Shown: positions 19,001 to 26,879, counted from the stretch's first letter. The stretch is 64,000 nucleotides of DNA from Chitinophaga eiseniae (GCF_012641265.1 NZ_JABAHZ010000002.1:1054001-1118000); one strand, 5' to 3'. The notes: generated from the sequence alone by a model not told the origin. A program made the numbers and translations.

Positions 19001-19484
19001 CGAAATGGTCGTTGATATTGAGTTTATGGGGAGAAACGATGTATTGTCGTTTCAGTTCCCCGGAATACCAGCGTACCTGCGCCAGTGTGATCTGGTGCAT
19101 TGTAGCAGCATTGTAGAAATAGGCCAGCAGTACGGAGTAAGGGTTATTTTCCTTGTGACGCAGCTGTTCTGTTTTGGATTGCAGGGAGTCTTCGGAAAAT
19201 GTTTTACCATAGTATCCCCAGAAGTAAGATTCTTCTCCCCTGTCTTTTCGTTGCTCTGTACCGGACGACTGGTTATAGAACCGTTTGCCGGCGGGTACGA
19301 GAAGCGTTAGCAGGGCATCTATGAGCGTAGTTTTACCACTACCATTAGCGCCTGTGAGCAGGGAGGTATTGCCGTTGGTATTGAGCCGGTATATTTTATT
19401 ATGAAACGTGCCCCAGTTATATATTTCGAGATATTGTAACCGGAACCCGCTTTCTTTAGAATCACTGTTGAACAGGGTTGACAT
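16095..19484 (-). CDS. jetC: Wadjet JetC / MksB-like SMC ATPase
   Basis: 1129-residue SMC/MukB-type DNA-loop-extruding ATPase. Walker A is GANGSGKT (residues 45-52). Long coiled coils flank a hinge-like centre with DLPFAGELIKVKDAESHWENA. The C-terminal head has the LSGGEK signature (about 1011) and Walker B RFITVDEA (about 1046). The companion genes jetB and jetA lie just upstream on the same strand; the jetC start overlaps the jetB end by 23 bases, suggesting translational coupling. In Wadjet the complex finds and loops small circular DNA, and JetD cuts it. Here no jetD follows: the next gene is convergent, behind a strong terminator. Confidence 0.92.
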   Translation of the reverse strand: MSTLFNSDSKESGFRLQYLEIYNWGTFHNKIYRLNTNGNTSLLTGANGSGKTTLIDALLTLLVPAGKRFYNQSSGTEQRKDRGEESYFWGYYGKTFSEDSLQSKTEQLRHKENNPYSVLLAYFYNAATMHQITLAQVRWYSGELKRQYIVSPHKLNINDHFGNGKFDMKGDWKKKLRVEFPKTEITDSFKEYAALFSNIFGLRSEKALSLFNQTVGIKVLGDLNTFIRSQMLEETDAEAEFLKLRENYDSLLSSHRAIQKDETQLKMLEPIIDNKTAWQELQDRNRELQMLQDILPTWFNRQEKDILERELEALQKEQQVTASTLTGINEALQSLNLRKDELIAQKANNSVDEQLRSIEKSIHYEQRALEAKRNKMEEYNMLADRLELAPNPDEQQFHENIAGAEQLKVAHDKQLETLQEELFHHKSSLTAERAQATRLEEEINSFLNRKNNIPYELIRIRQQLADMLDIHEDDLPFAGELIKVKDAESHWENAIEKVLHNFGLRLLVPEEYIMDINRYINSNNLQTRLVYHKIEEESYTMLRMPNEKDSLLQKIDIKPGTVFKEWLQNQLLDQFDYTCTDDMAVFNRSRKAVTSNGLTRQATRHEKDDRPNRSQQNNYVLGWNNKNKLRLLKEEQDECNGNIDTLQHSIAQLENNRKAITTINTLLNAFLSLRNYAEISWQSHAGVIESFAREKAQLLKTSDKYQVICDQLDDITAQLQNKEKEKERTLQEKGRLDDKAAEKLRHFNQLKVNKLDDISLQYVLEYLTDLSLTEPAETTQELAAYRKRADDNMNATLHDAMRQSAEKEAEITRQLSAFVMPPKAIHDTYPEWLGDVSDLQPHVKYLEEFTSLYENIKFQRLIEHKERFRKYMDTSMLNAITNYRAWIYGQEDLIREVMEDLNEPLRNITFNKNPDTYLQLECRHVRDVEIRNFKEKLSNAVPDSYKYHMEKDEAYGDQLFENIKVLINDLQQNEAWRRKVTDVRNWLDFGAKEFYIADNKAFKYYEDTASLSGGEKAQFTYTILGAAIAYQFGINEANRQHRSLRFITVDEAFSKLDPEKSHYLMEYCGQLNLQLLVVTPLDKLNIAEPYIHACHFVSNKNKRDSVVYNFTMEEYRDRKKEFESMAVMS

Positions 19485-20058
19485 GCAATTTTAATTTTGA
19501 TTTTATTTCTTCCAGTTTCTCGTTGTTGACCAGTGCTTTGATCACCCTTTTCACCTCATACTGATGCAGTTCTTTGTTGGCTGCGTCTTCGCGGGTTGTT
19601 TTCAGGATGCCGACATTCAGCAGGCTGTTGATAGGCTTGTTGAGATCTTTCAGCAGTTTGGATTTGTTGTTGCGTTCTTTGAAGAATAGCGTAAGTCTTT
19701 CCTTAATTTCTTTCTGTGTCATGAACAGGCGGGTACCGTTGCCGCTTACATCGAATTCGTCGAGGGCTTCGCGGAGTACAATGCAGAGCAGGGTTGCTTC
19801 GTAGGTGAGCCTGGTTTTGCGCATGAGGCGTGGCAGCGGTTTATCGCTGCTGCTGTCGTCTGCTTCGGGTTGCAGGATACGGGCGAAGCCGTCTGCTTCG
19901 TTGATAATGAGTTGCAGGCCTACCTGGTTAAGGTATTTGCTGAGTTCTGTTTGCCAGCCCAGGAGGTCTTTCCAATAGCCTTTGTCTTCTTCATACACCG
20001 GTCCCTGCATGAGTTTGAGGAACACGTGTGCATAAGGAGAAATATTGTTATTCGCCAT
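19462..20058 (-). CDS. jetB: Wadjet JetB / MksE-like subunit (DUF4194)
   Basis: 198-residue kite-type winged-helix protein that binds the kleisin subunit. It resembles DUF4194: PYAHVFLKLMQGPVYEEDKGYW at the start, then LTYEATLLCIVLREALDEFD and the C-terminal LLNVGILKTTREDA winged region. Located between jetA (4-base gap) and jetC (23-base overlap), so the three are one operon. Function in this organism depends on whether a JetD partner exists. Confidence 0.9.
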   Translation of the reverse strand: MANNNISPYAHVFLKLMQGPVYEEDKGYWKDLLGWQTELSKYLNQVGLQLIINEADGFARILQPEADDSSSDKPLPRLMRKTRLTYEATLLCIVLREALDEFDVSGNGTRLFMTQKEIKERLTLFFKERNNKSKLLKDLNKPINSLLNVGILKTTREDAANKELHQYEVKRVIKALVNNEKLEEIKSKLKLHVNPVQQ

Positions 20059-20062
20059 AGTT

Positions 20063-21526
20063 TTAGTTTTGAGAGTTTGTAAACAGTACCATTGGCATAT
20101 TGATGGTACGGTTGCCCAGTGATACGGGATCAGGTGTTTCCAGTATAATGTGGCTGGATGACTGGCTGGCGATAGAGAAATAGGTGATGAGTTCTGTCAG
20201 TCCTTTTTCTGTGCCGTAAATTTCTACCAGTTCCTTCAAACTGATTTGTTTTTTGTTTTGCAGTTGGGTGTTGATACGATCTTCCAGCAGGGCGCGATCG
20301 ATATTGAAGTGGTTGAAGAGTGCATCGAAATCGGTGTCTGAGAGGTCGGTACCGCCCACGCCTTCGGGGAATTCCACATCGGGATGTTCTTTTCTTTCTT
20401 CGGCCATTTCCCAGCGATCGATCATATCCAGTTCCGGATCGCTTTCTATGTCGACAAAGAATTCTTCACCGGGCGGATTTTCCAGCGCCTGGAAAGCCAG
20501 TTGACGGATATCGTTGATCAATTCAGTGGCTTTGCGGCGGTCGGTGAGATTTTTTTCACTGAGTACGCGACTGAGTTTATCACTGAGTTTTTTGTTGGCA
20601 TCGATTACTTTTTTACCGGAGGCATGTAAAAACTGTTTTAGTTTTTTCAGGAACCGGTCGTTTTTGTATTCGATGTTACGTTCTTCCAGCAGGGAGTATA
20701 GTTTTTCTATCATCCCCCTCATTTCTTCCTGTTTGTTTTCATCCATAAGGAATTGCCAGAAGGAATAGAAACTTTTACCCTGGTCTTTTTGGCGCAGGGC
20801 TTCAAAGGAGTCGAGTGTATAGGCCAGCAGGGCGCCTTTGGCGATATCCTTTTCGCTTTGTTTGCGGTAAATTTCCTGGGTAATTTGTTCGAAGTTTTGT
20901 TCTACTTCTTTAAAATCGCTCAGGAGTTCGCGCGACATGCGGTTTACATCGTAGAAGCGTTCCTTGATCTGGGTGTCGTCAAATACCTGTACTTTGCCGG
21001 TGATGGTGATGGCTTTTATCTCCTGTTCAATTTCGTATTTCTTTTTTTCCAGTTCCTGGATCCTTTGCCGGGGATCTTTATTGCTCTGGTCAATCAGCTC
21101 TTTGAGTTTGGAGAAAATATCTTTAAAGCGGCTTTCGGTGCCTACAAATTCGCGTTTCTGCAATGTGGATACCCAGTGCATCACCTTTTCCATGTCGCTG
21201 CTCAGCTCATGAATATCAATTCCTTCGTCGTCGGGGTATTTGCGGAGAAAACCTTTATTGCTCCACTGATCGATATATTTCCTGGCTTTCACATCATCGT
21301 TATCCAGCAGGCTGCCCGCATCAATTTCATCATCGGTGGCCCGGTAACCGGTTACGCCCAGGTAGTCTGATAAACGGGTTACCAGTTCCACGTTGGAAAT
21401 GGTGGTATGGTTTTTTTCCTTGAAAGTGTAGTGAAAAAATGACAGCATCATTGGTGCGCTACGTGCCCGGAGTATTTTGAGTGTTACAGACTGGGCATAT
21501 AGATTACATAATTGGTCATACGTCAT
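20063..21526 (-). CDS. jetA: Wadjet JetA / MksF-like kleisin (DUF3375)
   Basis: 487-residue kleisin-like subunit that closes the SMC ring. The N-terminal winged-helix region matches the DUF3375 pattern (LKILRARSAPMMLSFFHYTF, then a conserved ELVTRLSDYL). The middle is helical and charged; a further winged-helix segment is likely near ISLKELVEIYGTEKGLTEL. First gene of jetABC. The 49-base gap to the upstream bestrophin gene is short, so read-through from there is possible. Confidence 0.9.
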   Translation of the reverse strand: MTYDQLCNLYAQSVTLKILRARSAPMMLSFFHYTFKEKNHTTISNVELVTRLSDYLGVTGYRATDDEIDAGSLLDNDDVKARKYIDQWSNKGFLRKYPDDEGIDIHELSSDMEKVMHWVSTLQKREFVGTESRFKDIFSKLKELIDQSNKDPRQRIQELEKKKYEIEQEIKAITITGKVQVFDDTQIKERFYDVNRMSRELLSDFKEVEQNFEQITQEIYRKQSEKDIAKGALLAYTLDSFEALRQKDQGKSFYSFWQFLMDENKQEEMRGMIEKLYSLLEERNIEYKNDRFLKKLKQFLHASGKKVIDANKKLSDKLSRVLSEKNLTDRRKATELINDIRQLAFQALENPPGEEFFVDIESDPELDMIDRWEMAEERKEHPDVEFPEGVGGTDLSDTDFDALFNHFNIDRALLEDRINTQLQNKKQISLKELVEIYGTEKGLTELITYFSIASQSSSHIILETPDPVSLGNRTINMPMVLFTNSQN

Positions 21527-21575
21527 AGCTGTAAAAATACGGAATTACGTGTTAAGAACGGCTATTTTAGAAGGC

Positions 21576-22478
21576 TTACATTATATAAAGCCCGTCGAGC
21601 CGGGGCTGTACCGGGGTAGGTACCGGTTCATCGCCCAGCATTTGAATCACATTGATTTCTATGGTCCGGGCTATATTATCCAGGGGAATGGCCAGGGGCT
21701 GGAAATCGAAGGGATCCATCAGGGTAATACCGTTGAGGTGAGTTACATGAAATACGAAGCCAAACATCCAGCCGAAGGGGATGGACCAGAGGCCGATTGA
21801 TTCGGTCATCATCAGGGTGTTCATGATCACATAGAACCAGATAAATACTTTTGTGAAATACACGTAGCTGGGTGGGAATATGGTATTCCTGATCCGTTCC
21901 GACTGGCCCATGGAATCGCAGTGTCTTACCAGCAGCTGGTTAAGTTCTATGAAATGAAACCCATCTATTACGCCGGTATCCCGGAGCCGTTGCAGGTCGC
22001 GGGTTTGCAGGTTCAGGATAGCATTGGGGATATTGCTTTGTTTTTGTACGGCAGTTATTTCGTCCTGGGTGAGATAGCGGGTGTAGTATTCATCGGGGCG
22101 TTTGCGGAGCACCATTTTAAGGGCGTTGATAAAGGCCAGGTGCCTGTATATCATGTGGCGTACCAGGGCTTTGTTTTCCATGTCGGCTCCGGCATAAAAG
22201 AGCAGGCTACGGGCCCAGGAGCGGGAGTCATTGACCAGGGCGCCCCATATTTTCCGGGCTTCCCACCAGCGGTCGTAGGCCTGGTTGTTGTTAAAGCCGA
22301 TAAAGAAAGCGATAGCGGTACCCAGTACTGTGGAAACGGTAACCGGAATCGACACATGTGCCGAAAGCCAGTATTTATCGATGCAGTACACCAACGCACA
22401 ACAGGCCAGCAGCATAAGGTCTACTTTCCAGGTGTAAGAAAATATCTGGCTGAATGATAGCCTGGTTTTCAGCAGCAT
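21576..22478 (-). CDS. Bestrophin family ion channel
   Basis: 300-residue inner-membrane protein of the bestrophin/UPF0187 family, pentameric anion- or cation-selective channels. Landmarks are TVLGTAIAFFIGFNNNQAYDRWWEARKIWG near the N-terminus, the most conserved family stretch, and hydrophobic segments near residues 20-35, 45-62, 205-230 and 235-255. Same strand as jetABC and 49 bases upstream; a functional link is not indicated by family knowledge. Confidence 0.9.
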   Translation of the reverse strand: MLLKTRLSFSQIFSYTWKVDLMLLACCALVYCIDKYWLSAHVSIPVTVSTVLGTAIAFFIGFNNNQAYDRWWEARKIWGALVNDSRSWARSLLFYAGADMENKALVRHMIYRHLAFINALKMVLRKRPDEYYTRYLTQDEITAVQKQSNIPNAILNLQTRDLQRLRDTGVIDGFHFIELNQLLVRHCDSMGQSERIRNTIFPPSYVYFTKVFIWFYVIMNTLMMTESIGLWSIPFGWMFGFVFHVTHLNGITLMDPFDFQPLAIPLDNIARTIEINVIQMLGDEPVPTPVQPRLDGLYIM

Positions 22479-22670
22479 ATAACAGGTTTATTTTTCCGGT
22501 AATCTGTTTTGGGATGCATATCTCTTTGCATGACTTCAATATACATAATATCGTTCCAATTTAATGCGCCCTTTTTAATTTTTTTAATAACATTTCACTG
22601 GAAACCAATCAATTAAATTTTATTTCCCTAATAGTCTATAGATTTAGTGGAGTAATTAAAATATTCTTTC

Positions 22671-22678
22671 TATATTTG
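22671..22678 (+). promoter_or_regulatory. -7 box of the peroxiredoxin-like gene
   Basis: TATATTTG matches TAnnTTTG, about 75 bases before the start codon at 22753. The -33 region is weak. Confidence 0.5.
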
Positions 22679-22752
22679 TAATACAATAGCAAGCAGTATT
22701 CACCAAACCTATAACAGCGGCCATTTTATCAGCCATTAAAAAAATATTGATT

Positions 22753-23370
22753 ATGTCATCACTTTACAGATACGCCGATTACTTAACCGCCCCGGTACCA
22801 GAAAATTTTCCCAGCCCCATTAAAAACCGGGAGCGTATTAACCCGATACAGGAAGGCGCTTTTTTTCCTGAGTTCTTAGCAGAAGAGTCACGCATTATTA
22901 ACCGCGGCGCTTTACTGAGCGATGTAAAGGAGGTGGTGTCTTTGCACCAGCTGACTGCGCAACCCTTAGTGGTGGTATTTTATTCCTGGCATTGGAATGA
23001 TTATGCCGACCGTTTGCTGGCGCAGTTACAGGAAAGCCATGCGACCATTGCAGCTGCTGGCGCTCGTTTATTGCTGGTATCCAGCGAGGATAAGAAACAT
23101 TTTACTACCGATAACCCGGGCAATTTTTCTTTCGATATTATACATGACGCACAGCACCGCATTGCCCGCAAGGCAGGCATTTACAGGGAGTCGGACCCCA
23201 TCTGGGGACGGGTATCAGGTGTAAACGCAGATGTGCCGGTGCCTGCAGTATACCTGGTTACACCTTCACTGGAAATTAATTATGCGTTTATTGATCTGTA
23301 CTTACAGGAAAAATTTTCGCCGGAAAGCCTGGTAGCAGCCATTGGCAACCAACTGGCCATCAGTGCCTGA
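22753..23370 (+). CDS. Peroxiredoxin/AhpC-like protein lacking all cysteines
   Basis: 205 residues with a thioredoxin-fold AhpC/TSA-like layout: PLVVVFYSWHWNDYADRLLA aligns with the peroxidatic loop (F-Y-R-G-x-W-C-P-Y-C in relatives), followed by ARLLLVSSED and a C-terminal VPAVYLVTPSLEINYAFID. The expected catalytic cysteine is replaced (WHWND) and there is no cysteine anywhere in the protein, so it cannot be a thiol peroxidase. The ORF is intact, suggesting a repurposed binding or structural role. ATG at 22753 is preferred over TTG 22747. Confidence 0.72.
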   Translation: MSSLYRYADYLTAPVPENFPSPIKNRERINPIQEGAFFPEFLAEESRIINRGALLSDVKEVVSLHQLTAQPLVVVFYSWHWNDYADRLLAQLQESHATIAAAGARLLLVSSEDKKHFTTDNPGNFSFDIIHDAQHRIARKAGIYRESDPIWGRVSGVNADVPVPAVYLVTPSLEINYAFIDLYLQEKFSPESLVAAIGNQLAISA

Positions 23371-23373
23371 TAG

Positions 23374-23616
23374 CTACGCGGGTTGCATATCACGTTTGCG
23401 CAGGCACATTAAAGTATAGCGATATATACTCCACTGTAAACTGTTGCAGTTTAATGGCGATAAATTTTCTATTTTTTCCTGGAGAGAGGGGATAATTTTT
23501 TTGAATAACTGTTGATGAGTTTCTTCCGCCGCAGACAGAACCTGGTCTGCCTGTGCGTAATTTGTTGCCGTACTAAGAGCTGCTATAATCTGTAAAGCAT
23601 GTTCATCTGTCGTCAT
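23374..23616 (-). CDS. Small conserved-looking hypothetical protein
   Basis: 80 residues from MTTDEHALQIIAAL; a longer start at 23658 would overlap the methyltransferase gene. Mostly helical and polar, no signal peptide or TM. It follows the methyltransferase on the same strand by 26 bases, which supports co-transcription. I do not recognise the family. Confidence 0.55.
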   Translation of the reverse strand: MTTDEHALQIIAALSTATNYAQADQVLSAAEETHQQLFKKIIPSLQEKIENLSPLNCNSLQWSIYRYTLMCLRKRDMQPA

Positions 23617-23642
23617 AGTAATAATTTTTTTATTGCTTAATC

Positions 23643-24242
23643 CTATCTTCTGATCCACATTTTTAGCATTAAATCTGCCGAAGTATCCACCAACTGATAG
23701 CAGGGAGGTACCTCATCTTCAAGGCTATGAAAGGTAACAAGCCTTGTTCCGCTGGCACAGTTGTTTAATTTTTTAAACAGGCTGCGGCTGTAATAATTAT
23801 ATAAACTGGTCGATAATTCCACTTTATCATCAATCTGATCCTGGTCTACCAGGTTTTCGAAGAAAGAATTGTAAAAGTAGAAGCCATCGTATGCAGAAAT
23901 ATCTGTTTGCGTAAAATTGCCCTGAATGAAATGTGCATTCCTGGTTTGCGTAACTTCCCTGGCCTCCATCGCATATTGATAGAGTTCTTCCCGCTGTTCG
24001 ATACCATAAAAAGAAGATTCAGGATAAAAGCGTGCGCCTACCAGGCAAAATTTGCCAACACCGCTGCCGATGTCGAGGATTTTTTTTCCCGGCTGATGTG
24101 CCAGGAAACGTGCTGCTGATTTTGCGATGCTAAGTGGCGTCCAATGCCGCCTGGAAAGCTGTTGTATCTTTTCCGGATATAACCAGTCAAAAGCGGCATC
24201 ATTTACGTAGCAATTCGGCTTTAAAAAAGTAGAAGTTTGCAT
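23643..24242 (-). CDS. Class I SAM-dependent methyltransferase
   Basis: 199 residues. Motif I, the SAM-binding loop, is KKILDIGSGVGKFCLVGA, followed by the acidic strand-2 end in FYGIEQREEL and a motif-IV-like DGFYFYNSFFENL. The N-terminal section (NDAAFDWLYPEKIQQLSRRHWTP) probably forms substrate contacts. The target is unknown. A TACCTTTG -7 box ends only 7 bases before the ATG, so its mRNA may be essentially leaderless. A small hypothetical gene follows. Confidence 0.85.
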   Translation of the reverse strand: MQTSTFLKPNCYVNDAAFDWLYPEKIQQLSRRHWTPLSIAKSAARFLAHQPGKKILDIGSGVGKFCLVGARFYPESSFYGIEQREELYQYAMEAREVTQTRNAHFIQGNFTQTDISAYDGFYFYNSFFENLVDQDQIDDKVELSTSLYNYYSRSLFKKLNNCASGTRLVTFHSLEDEVPPCYQLVDTSADLMLKMWIRR

Positions 24243-24249
24243 GAAGGCG

Positions 24250-24257
24250 CAAAGGTA
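24250..24257 (-). promoter_or_regulatory. -7 box of the methyltransferase gene
   Basis: TACCTTTG on the minus strand ends 7 bases before the start codon, placing the transcription start at or next to the ATG. No clear -33 element. Confidence 0.5.
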
Positions 24258-24320
24258 CGATTTTTACAGCAAGCTTGAAAGCCTATCCCATCGAAAAAGA
24301 TGATATAAGCATTTTATATA

Positions 24321-24524
24321 TTATTCATCTGACGCTTCCAGTAAGAAGATGGTCTCTACCGTAATATCGAATATCCGGGCTATTTTTAATGCCAGTACCG
24401 TAGAAGGCACATACTTCCCGGATTCAATCGTATTAATGGTTTGACGCGATACACCCACTTTTTTTGCCAGGTCTTCCTGGGTCATGTCATGAATGGCCCG
24501 CTGCACTTTTATGGTGTTTTTCAT
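24321..24524 (-). CDS. XRE family transcriptional regulator (small)
   Basis: 67-residue single-domain HTH protein (cro/C1 type): MTQEDLAKKVGVSRQTINTIESGKYVPS holds the helix-turn-helix, and the tail KIARIFDITVETIFLLE fits the YozG/SinR-like mini-regulators. Its start overlaps the stop of the upstream membrane-protein gene by four bases, so the two form one operon. A cluster of three palindromes upstream of that operon is the likely autoregulatory operator. Confidence 0.93.
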   Translation of the reverse strand: MKNTIKVQRAIHDMTQEDLAKKVGVSRQTINTIESGKYVPSTVLALKIARIFDITVETIFLLEASDE

Positions 24525-24949
24525 GAAGGTAAAGTTCGGCGGTTTTTAATAATGACAAAATGGAAACGCAAAATGAAGAAAATCAGGGGGGTGAACATGT
24601 TATACACCATCACCGAAAAGTAGTCCCAGTTGTAAAAGGTCCAGGTACCAATCAATAATAACCCATAATTGATGTAGATGGCCCACTGTAGCGACTCTCG
24701 GCGAACCGCTGCAATGTATTCATCTTCATTTTTTTCCTTGGAAAAAGCAATCATTAACAGACTTATAATCAGTCCCGAAACGATGATTTCATCCGCAAAA
24801 TTTCCCTGGTTTCCTGTCGCAATGTTGTAATCTACCCAGCTATAGTTGAAATCCATGATGGTACCTAACAGCCATGTGCCAAAGGTTAACAGGAAGAGTA
24901 TACCTCCGATTTTTTTGTAGAGATGGGGTAGTAAATAACGTGATTTCAT
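24521..24949 (-). CDS. Four-TM membrane protein paired with an XRE regulator
   Basis: 142 residues with four predicted hydrophobic helices (about 12-32, 53-70, 85-105, 110-130) and a charged loop KEKNEDEYIAAVRRESLQWA, reminiscent of small DUF2178-like membrane proteins found beside mini-XRE regulators in other bacteria. No catalytic motif. First gene of the operon with the XRE gene (4-base overlap). Function unknown. Confidence 0.8.
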   Translation of the reverse strand: MKSRYLLPHLYKKIGGILFLLTFGTWLLGTIMDFNYSWVDYNIATGNQGNFADEIIVSGLIISLLMIAFSKEKNEDEYIAAVRRESLQWAIYINYGLLLIGTWTFYNWDYFSVMVYNMFTPLIFFILRFHFVIIKNRRTLPS

Positions 24950-24958
24950 GATAAAGGT

Positions 24959-25014
24959 CTTTTTATAAAGATAGATACTTTTTACAAAAAGACAAAAATA
25001 CTTTACATAAAGTA
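24959..25014. promoter_or_regulatory. Triple palindromic operator of the XRE operon
   Basis: Three AT-rich palindromes sharing CTTT...AAAG half-sites lie in tandem: 24959-24970, 24978-24991 and 24999-25014 (the last a 16-base TACTTTA-CA-TAAAGTA dyad). Their centres are 20 and 22 bases apart, about two helical turns, and they sit 10-65 bases upstream of the operon start. Confidence 0.65.
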
Positions 25015-25043
25015 AAATGAATAAGACTAATTATCATGATTCA

Positions 25044-25934
25044 TTATATGAAAGTTCGCGTACCGGAAGCCGTATAAGCTGATCTGAATGCTTTGGGCGT
25101 GCAGTCTTTTTTCTTTTTGAAGATGCGGTTGAAATTGGAAATATTATTAAAACCGCATTTACAGGCGATTTCATTGACGGTATGTGTTGTTTCAATGAGC
25201 AGCCGGGAGGCATGTCCCAACCTGATTTCTATCAGTGTGTCTACAAATGTTTTCCCAATCTTGGCCTTAAAAAAGCGGCTGAAAGCCACTTCCGTCATCG
25301 CTACCAGTTTAGCCGCTTCTCCCAGGGAAATATTTTTATCAAAATTAGCATTCAGGTAAGTCATAATTTTTTCCACACGCCTGCTGTTGTAAGAAAAAGT
25401 TTCCGTGTTACCAAACGTAGTATCAGAGAGCATGCGCATATTCCGGCTGGTAGATAAATCATGCAGGATAGACATCAGCTCCAGTACAGAATCAAACCCT
25501 TGCTGCTGCGGCAGCTGGATCAGGCGGGGCATGATCTGTTGCGTAGTTTCCGTAGAAAAAAGAATACCGCGCAGGGAACGCTCAAACATATTTTTGATAA
25601 AATTCATCTGGTTGCGTTGCAGAAATTTTTCATCAAACAGATCGCGGTGAAACTGGATGGTAATTTCTTTGATAATACCACCGGCATGTTTGTGCGTAAA
25701 CCATCCGTGTTGCAAATTAGGTCCTACCAGCACTAATTCCAGCTCGCCGATTTCTTCTACATGATCGCCAATCATTCGCCTGGCTCCCCTGGCATATTGA
25801 ATAAAATTAAGTTCAAACTCGTCGTGGTAATGCAACGGGAAATCAAATTCCTTTTTCTCCCGGGTAAATAAAGTGAAACAATCACTTTGGGTTAGCGGCG
25901 TAATTTCTCTCAATGGCTTACTGTTTATAAACAT
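25044..25934 (-). CDS. AraC family regulator with N-terminal cupin domain
   Basis: 296 residues. The N-terminal half is cupin-like (FDFPLHYHDEFELNFI, GELELVLVGPNLQHGW). The C-terminal 100 residues hold two helix-turn-helix units: ISLGEAAKLVAMTEVAFSRF and VNEIACKCGFNNISNFNRIF, ending with the family KKKKDCTPKAFR. Such regulators in Bacteroidota usually control carbohydrate use, but no neighbour indicates the target. Confidence 0.9.
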   Translation of the reverse strand: MFINSKPLREITPLTQSDCFTLFTREKKEFDFPLHYHDEFELNFIQYARGARRMIGDHVEEIGELELVLVGPNLQHGWFTHKHAGGIIKEITIQFHRDLFDEKFLQRNQMNFIKNMFERSLRGILFSTETTQQIMPRLIQLPQQQGFDSVLELMSILHDLSTSRNMRMLSDTTFGNTETFSYNSRRVEKIMTYLNANFDKNISLGEAAKLVAMTEVAFSRFFKAKIGKTFVDTLIEIRLGHASRLLIETTHTVNEIACKCGFNNISNFNRIFKKKKDCTPKAFRSAYTASGTRTFI

Positions 25935-26420
25935 GGTTTGATTTCCGTTGAATATTGTTGCTAAAAAAGCATCATTGAAATAGACCTATCGGGTATAGAA
26001 TGCAATTTTAATTTATTTTCCTTAAAATCCAATAGACGTGGAATTTGATGTAATAAGTGTATAAATGACATCTTATAGTTAATGATAAAGCCCAGTATCA
26101 TGGCAGCGTTAATAGTTAATAAAGTATTACATTTTTGCGATCTGCGGTTGCCATCCGGTAACAGCACGTAAATACGTCCAGTAATGGGTTTCAGCATCTA
26201 CATGTTATGAATATTATAGCCTGGATATACAGGTTATTATTTCGGTTGATATCTCCATAAAAGTAAAACTACCTGCGGCAGCAACACCTGGATGGTATAC
26301 TGCTAATATTTAACATGATGTTAGGATGCCTAATATAAATAACGTGCCGTTTAAATAAATATTCGTTTACCCATTGAGGTTATATGTACAGCAACGTTAT
26401 CACAGGTAGGTAAAACGCTT
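25935..26420. other. 486-base intergenic region
   Basis: AT-rich non-coding stretch upstream of the AraC gene and downstream of the SnoaL-like gene (both minus). Only a 78-codon open frame without family resemblance is present, which I do not accept. No repeat or clear promoter was found. Confidence 0.4.
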
Positions 26421-26852
26421 TCAGCTGCCGGGGTTTTGCCCCGTGCTGTGGGCTGTCAATTTTTTCTCCAGGGTATCCCCATCTATTAAAGCCCAGTGGG
26501 CAATGATCCGGTTATCCTTCAGGTGAAAGCAACGATAACCTTTGGTCGTTACTGTTATACCGGTAGCCGGAATACCTCTCCAGGCGCCGATATGTTTCAT
26601 TTGCATGGTGACCCTGATCACAGCCTTACCAGGTTCCGCTACCTGGTCTTCTATAATAGTAGTAGGCTGAAAGGCGGCATGAGTCATTGCAATCCATTGC
26701 TGTAGCCCGGCGACGCCGGCCGGGAGTGAAGGCGCCAGGGAGTGGTCTGTAAATTCCGGGTGCAGGAATTCGTGTACCCGGGATATATCGCCCTGGTTCC
26801 AGATAATCGAAATAAAGCTGTCGATGAAGACTTTTTGTTCCTGTATAGTCAT
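26421..26852 (-). CDS. SnoaL-like ester cyclase / NTF2-fold protein
   Basis: 143 residues from MTIQEQKVFIDSFISIIWNQGD. The pattern HEFLHPEFTDHS...LQQWIAMTHAAFQPTTIIEDQVAEPGKAVIRVTMQMKH is cut here only for landmarks: HPEFTDHS near the start, then a central strand ended by HIGAWRGIPATG and the closing WALIDGDTLEKKL are typical of SnoaL-like polyketide-cyclase-fold proteins. The substrate is unknown. It is read after the Crp/Fnr gene with 70 bases between, and a TACCTTTG box lies just ahead. Confidence 0.85.
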   Translation of the reverse strand: MTIQEQKVFIDSFISIIWNQGDISRVHEFLHPEFTDHSLAPSLPAGVAGLQQWIAMTHAAFQPTTIIEDQVAEPGKAVIRVTMQMKHIGAWRGIPATGITVTTKGYRCFHLKDNRIIAHWALIDGDTLEKKLTAHSTGQNPGS

Positions 26853-26871
26853 AACCGTTAGTTTGATACAA

Positions 26872-26879
26872 CAAAGGTA
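26872..26879 (-). promoter_or_regulatory. -7 box of the SnoaL-like gene
   Basis: TACCTTTG on the minus strand, 19 bases before the start codon at 26852, matches TAnnTTTG. Confidence 0.45.

Noticed and set aside
20753..21370. 205-codon plus-strand open frame opposite jetA
   Set aside because: Antisense to a confident gene; highly hydrophobic composition is the typical reverse complement of a charged coiled protein.
25961..26197. 78-codon minus-strand open frame in the intergenic region
   Set aside because: No recognisable motif, no promoter or coding signal, odd composition; treated as chance.
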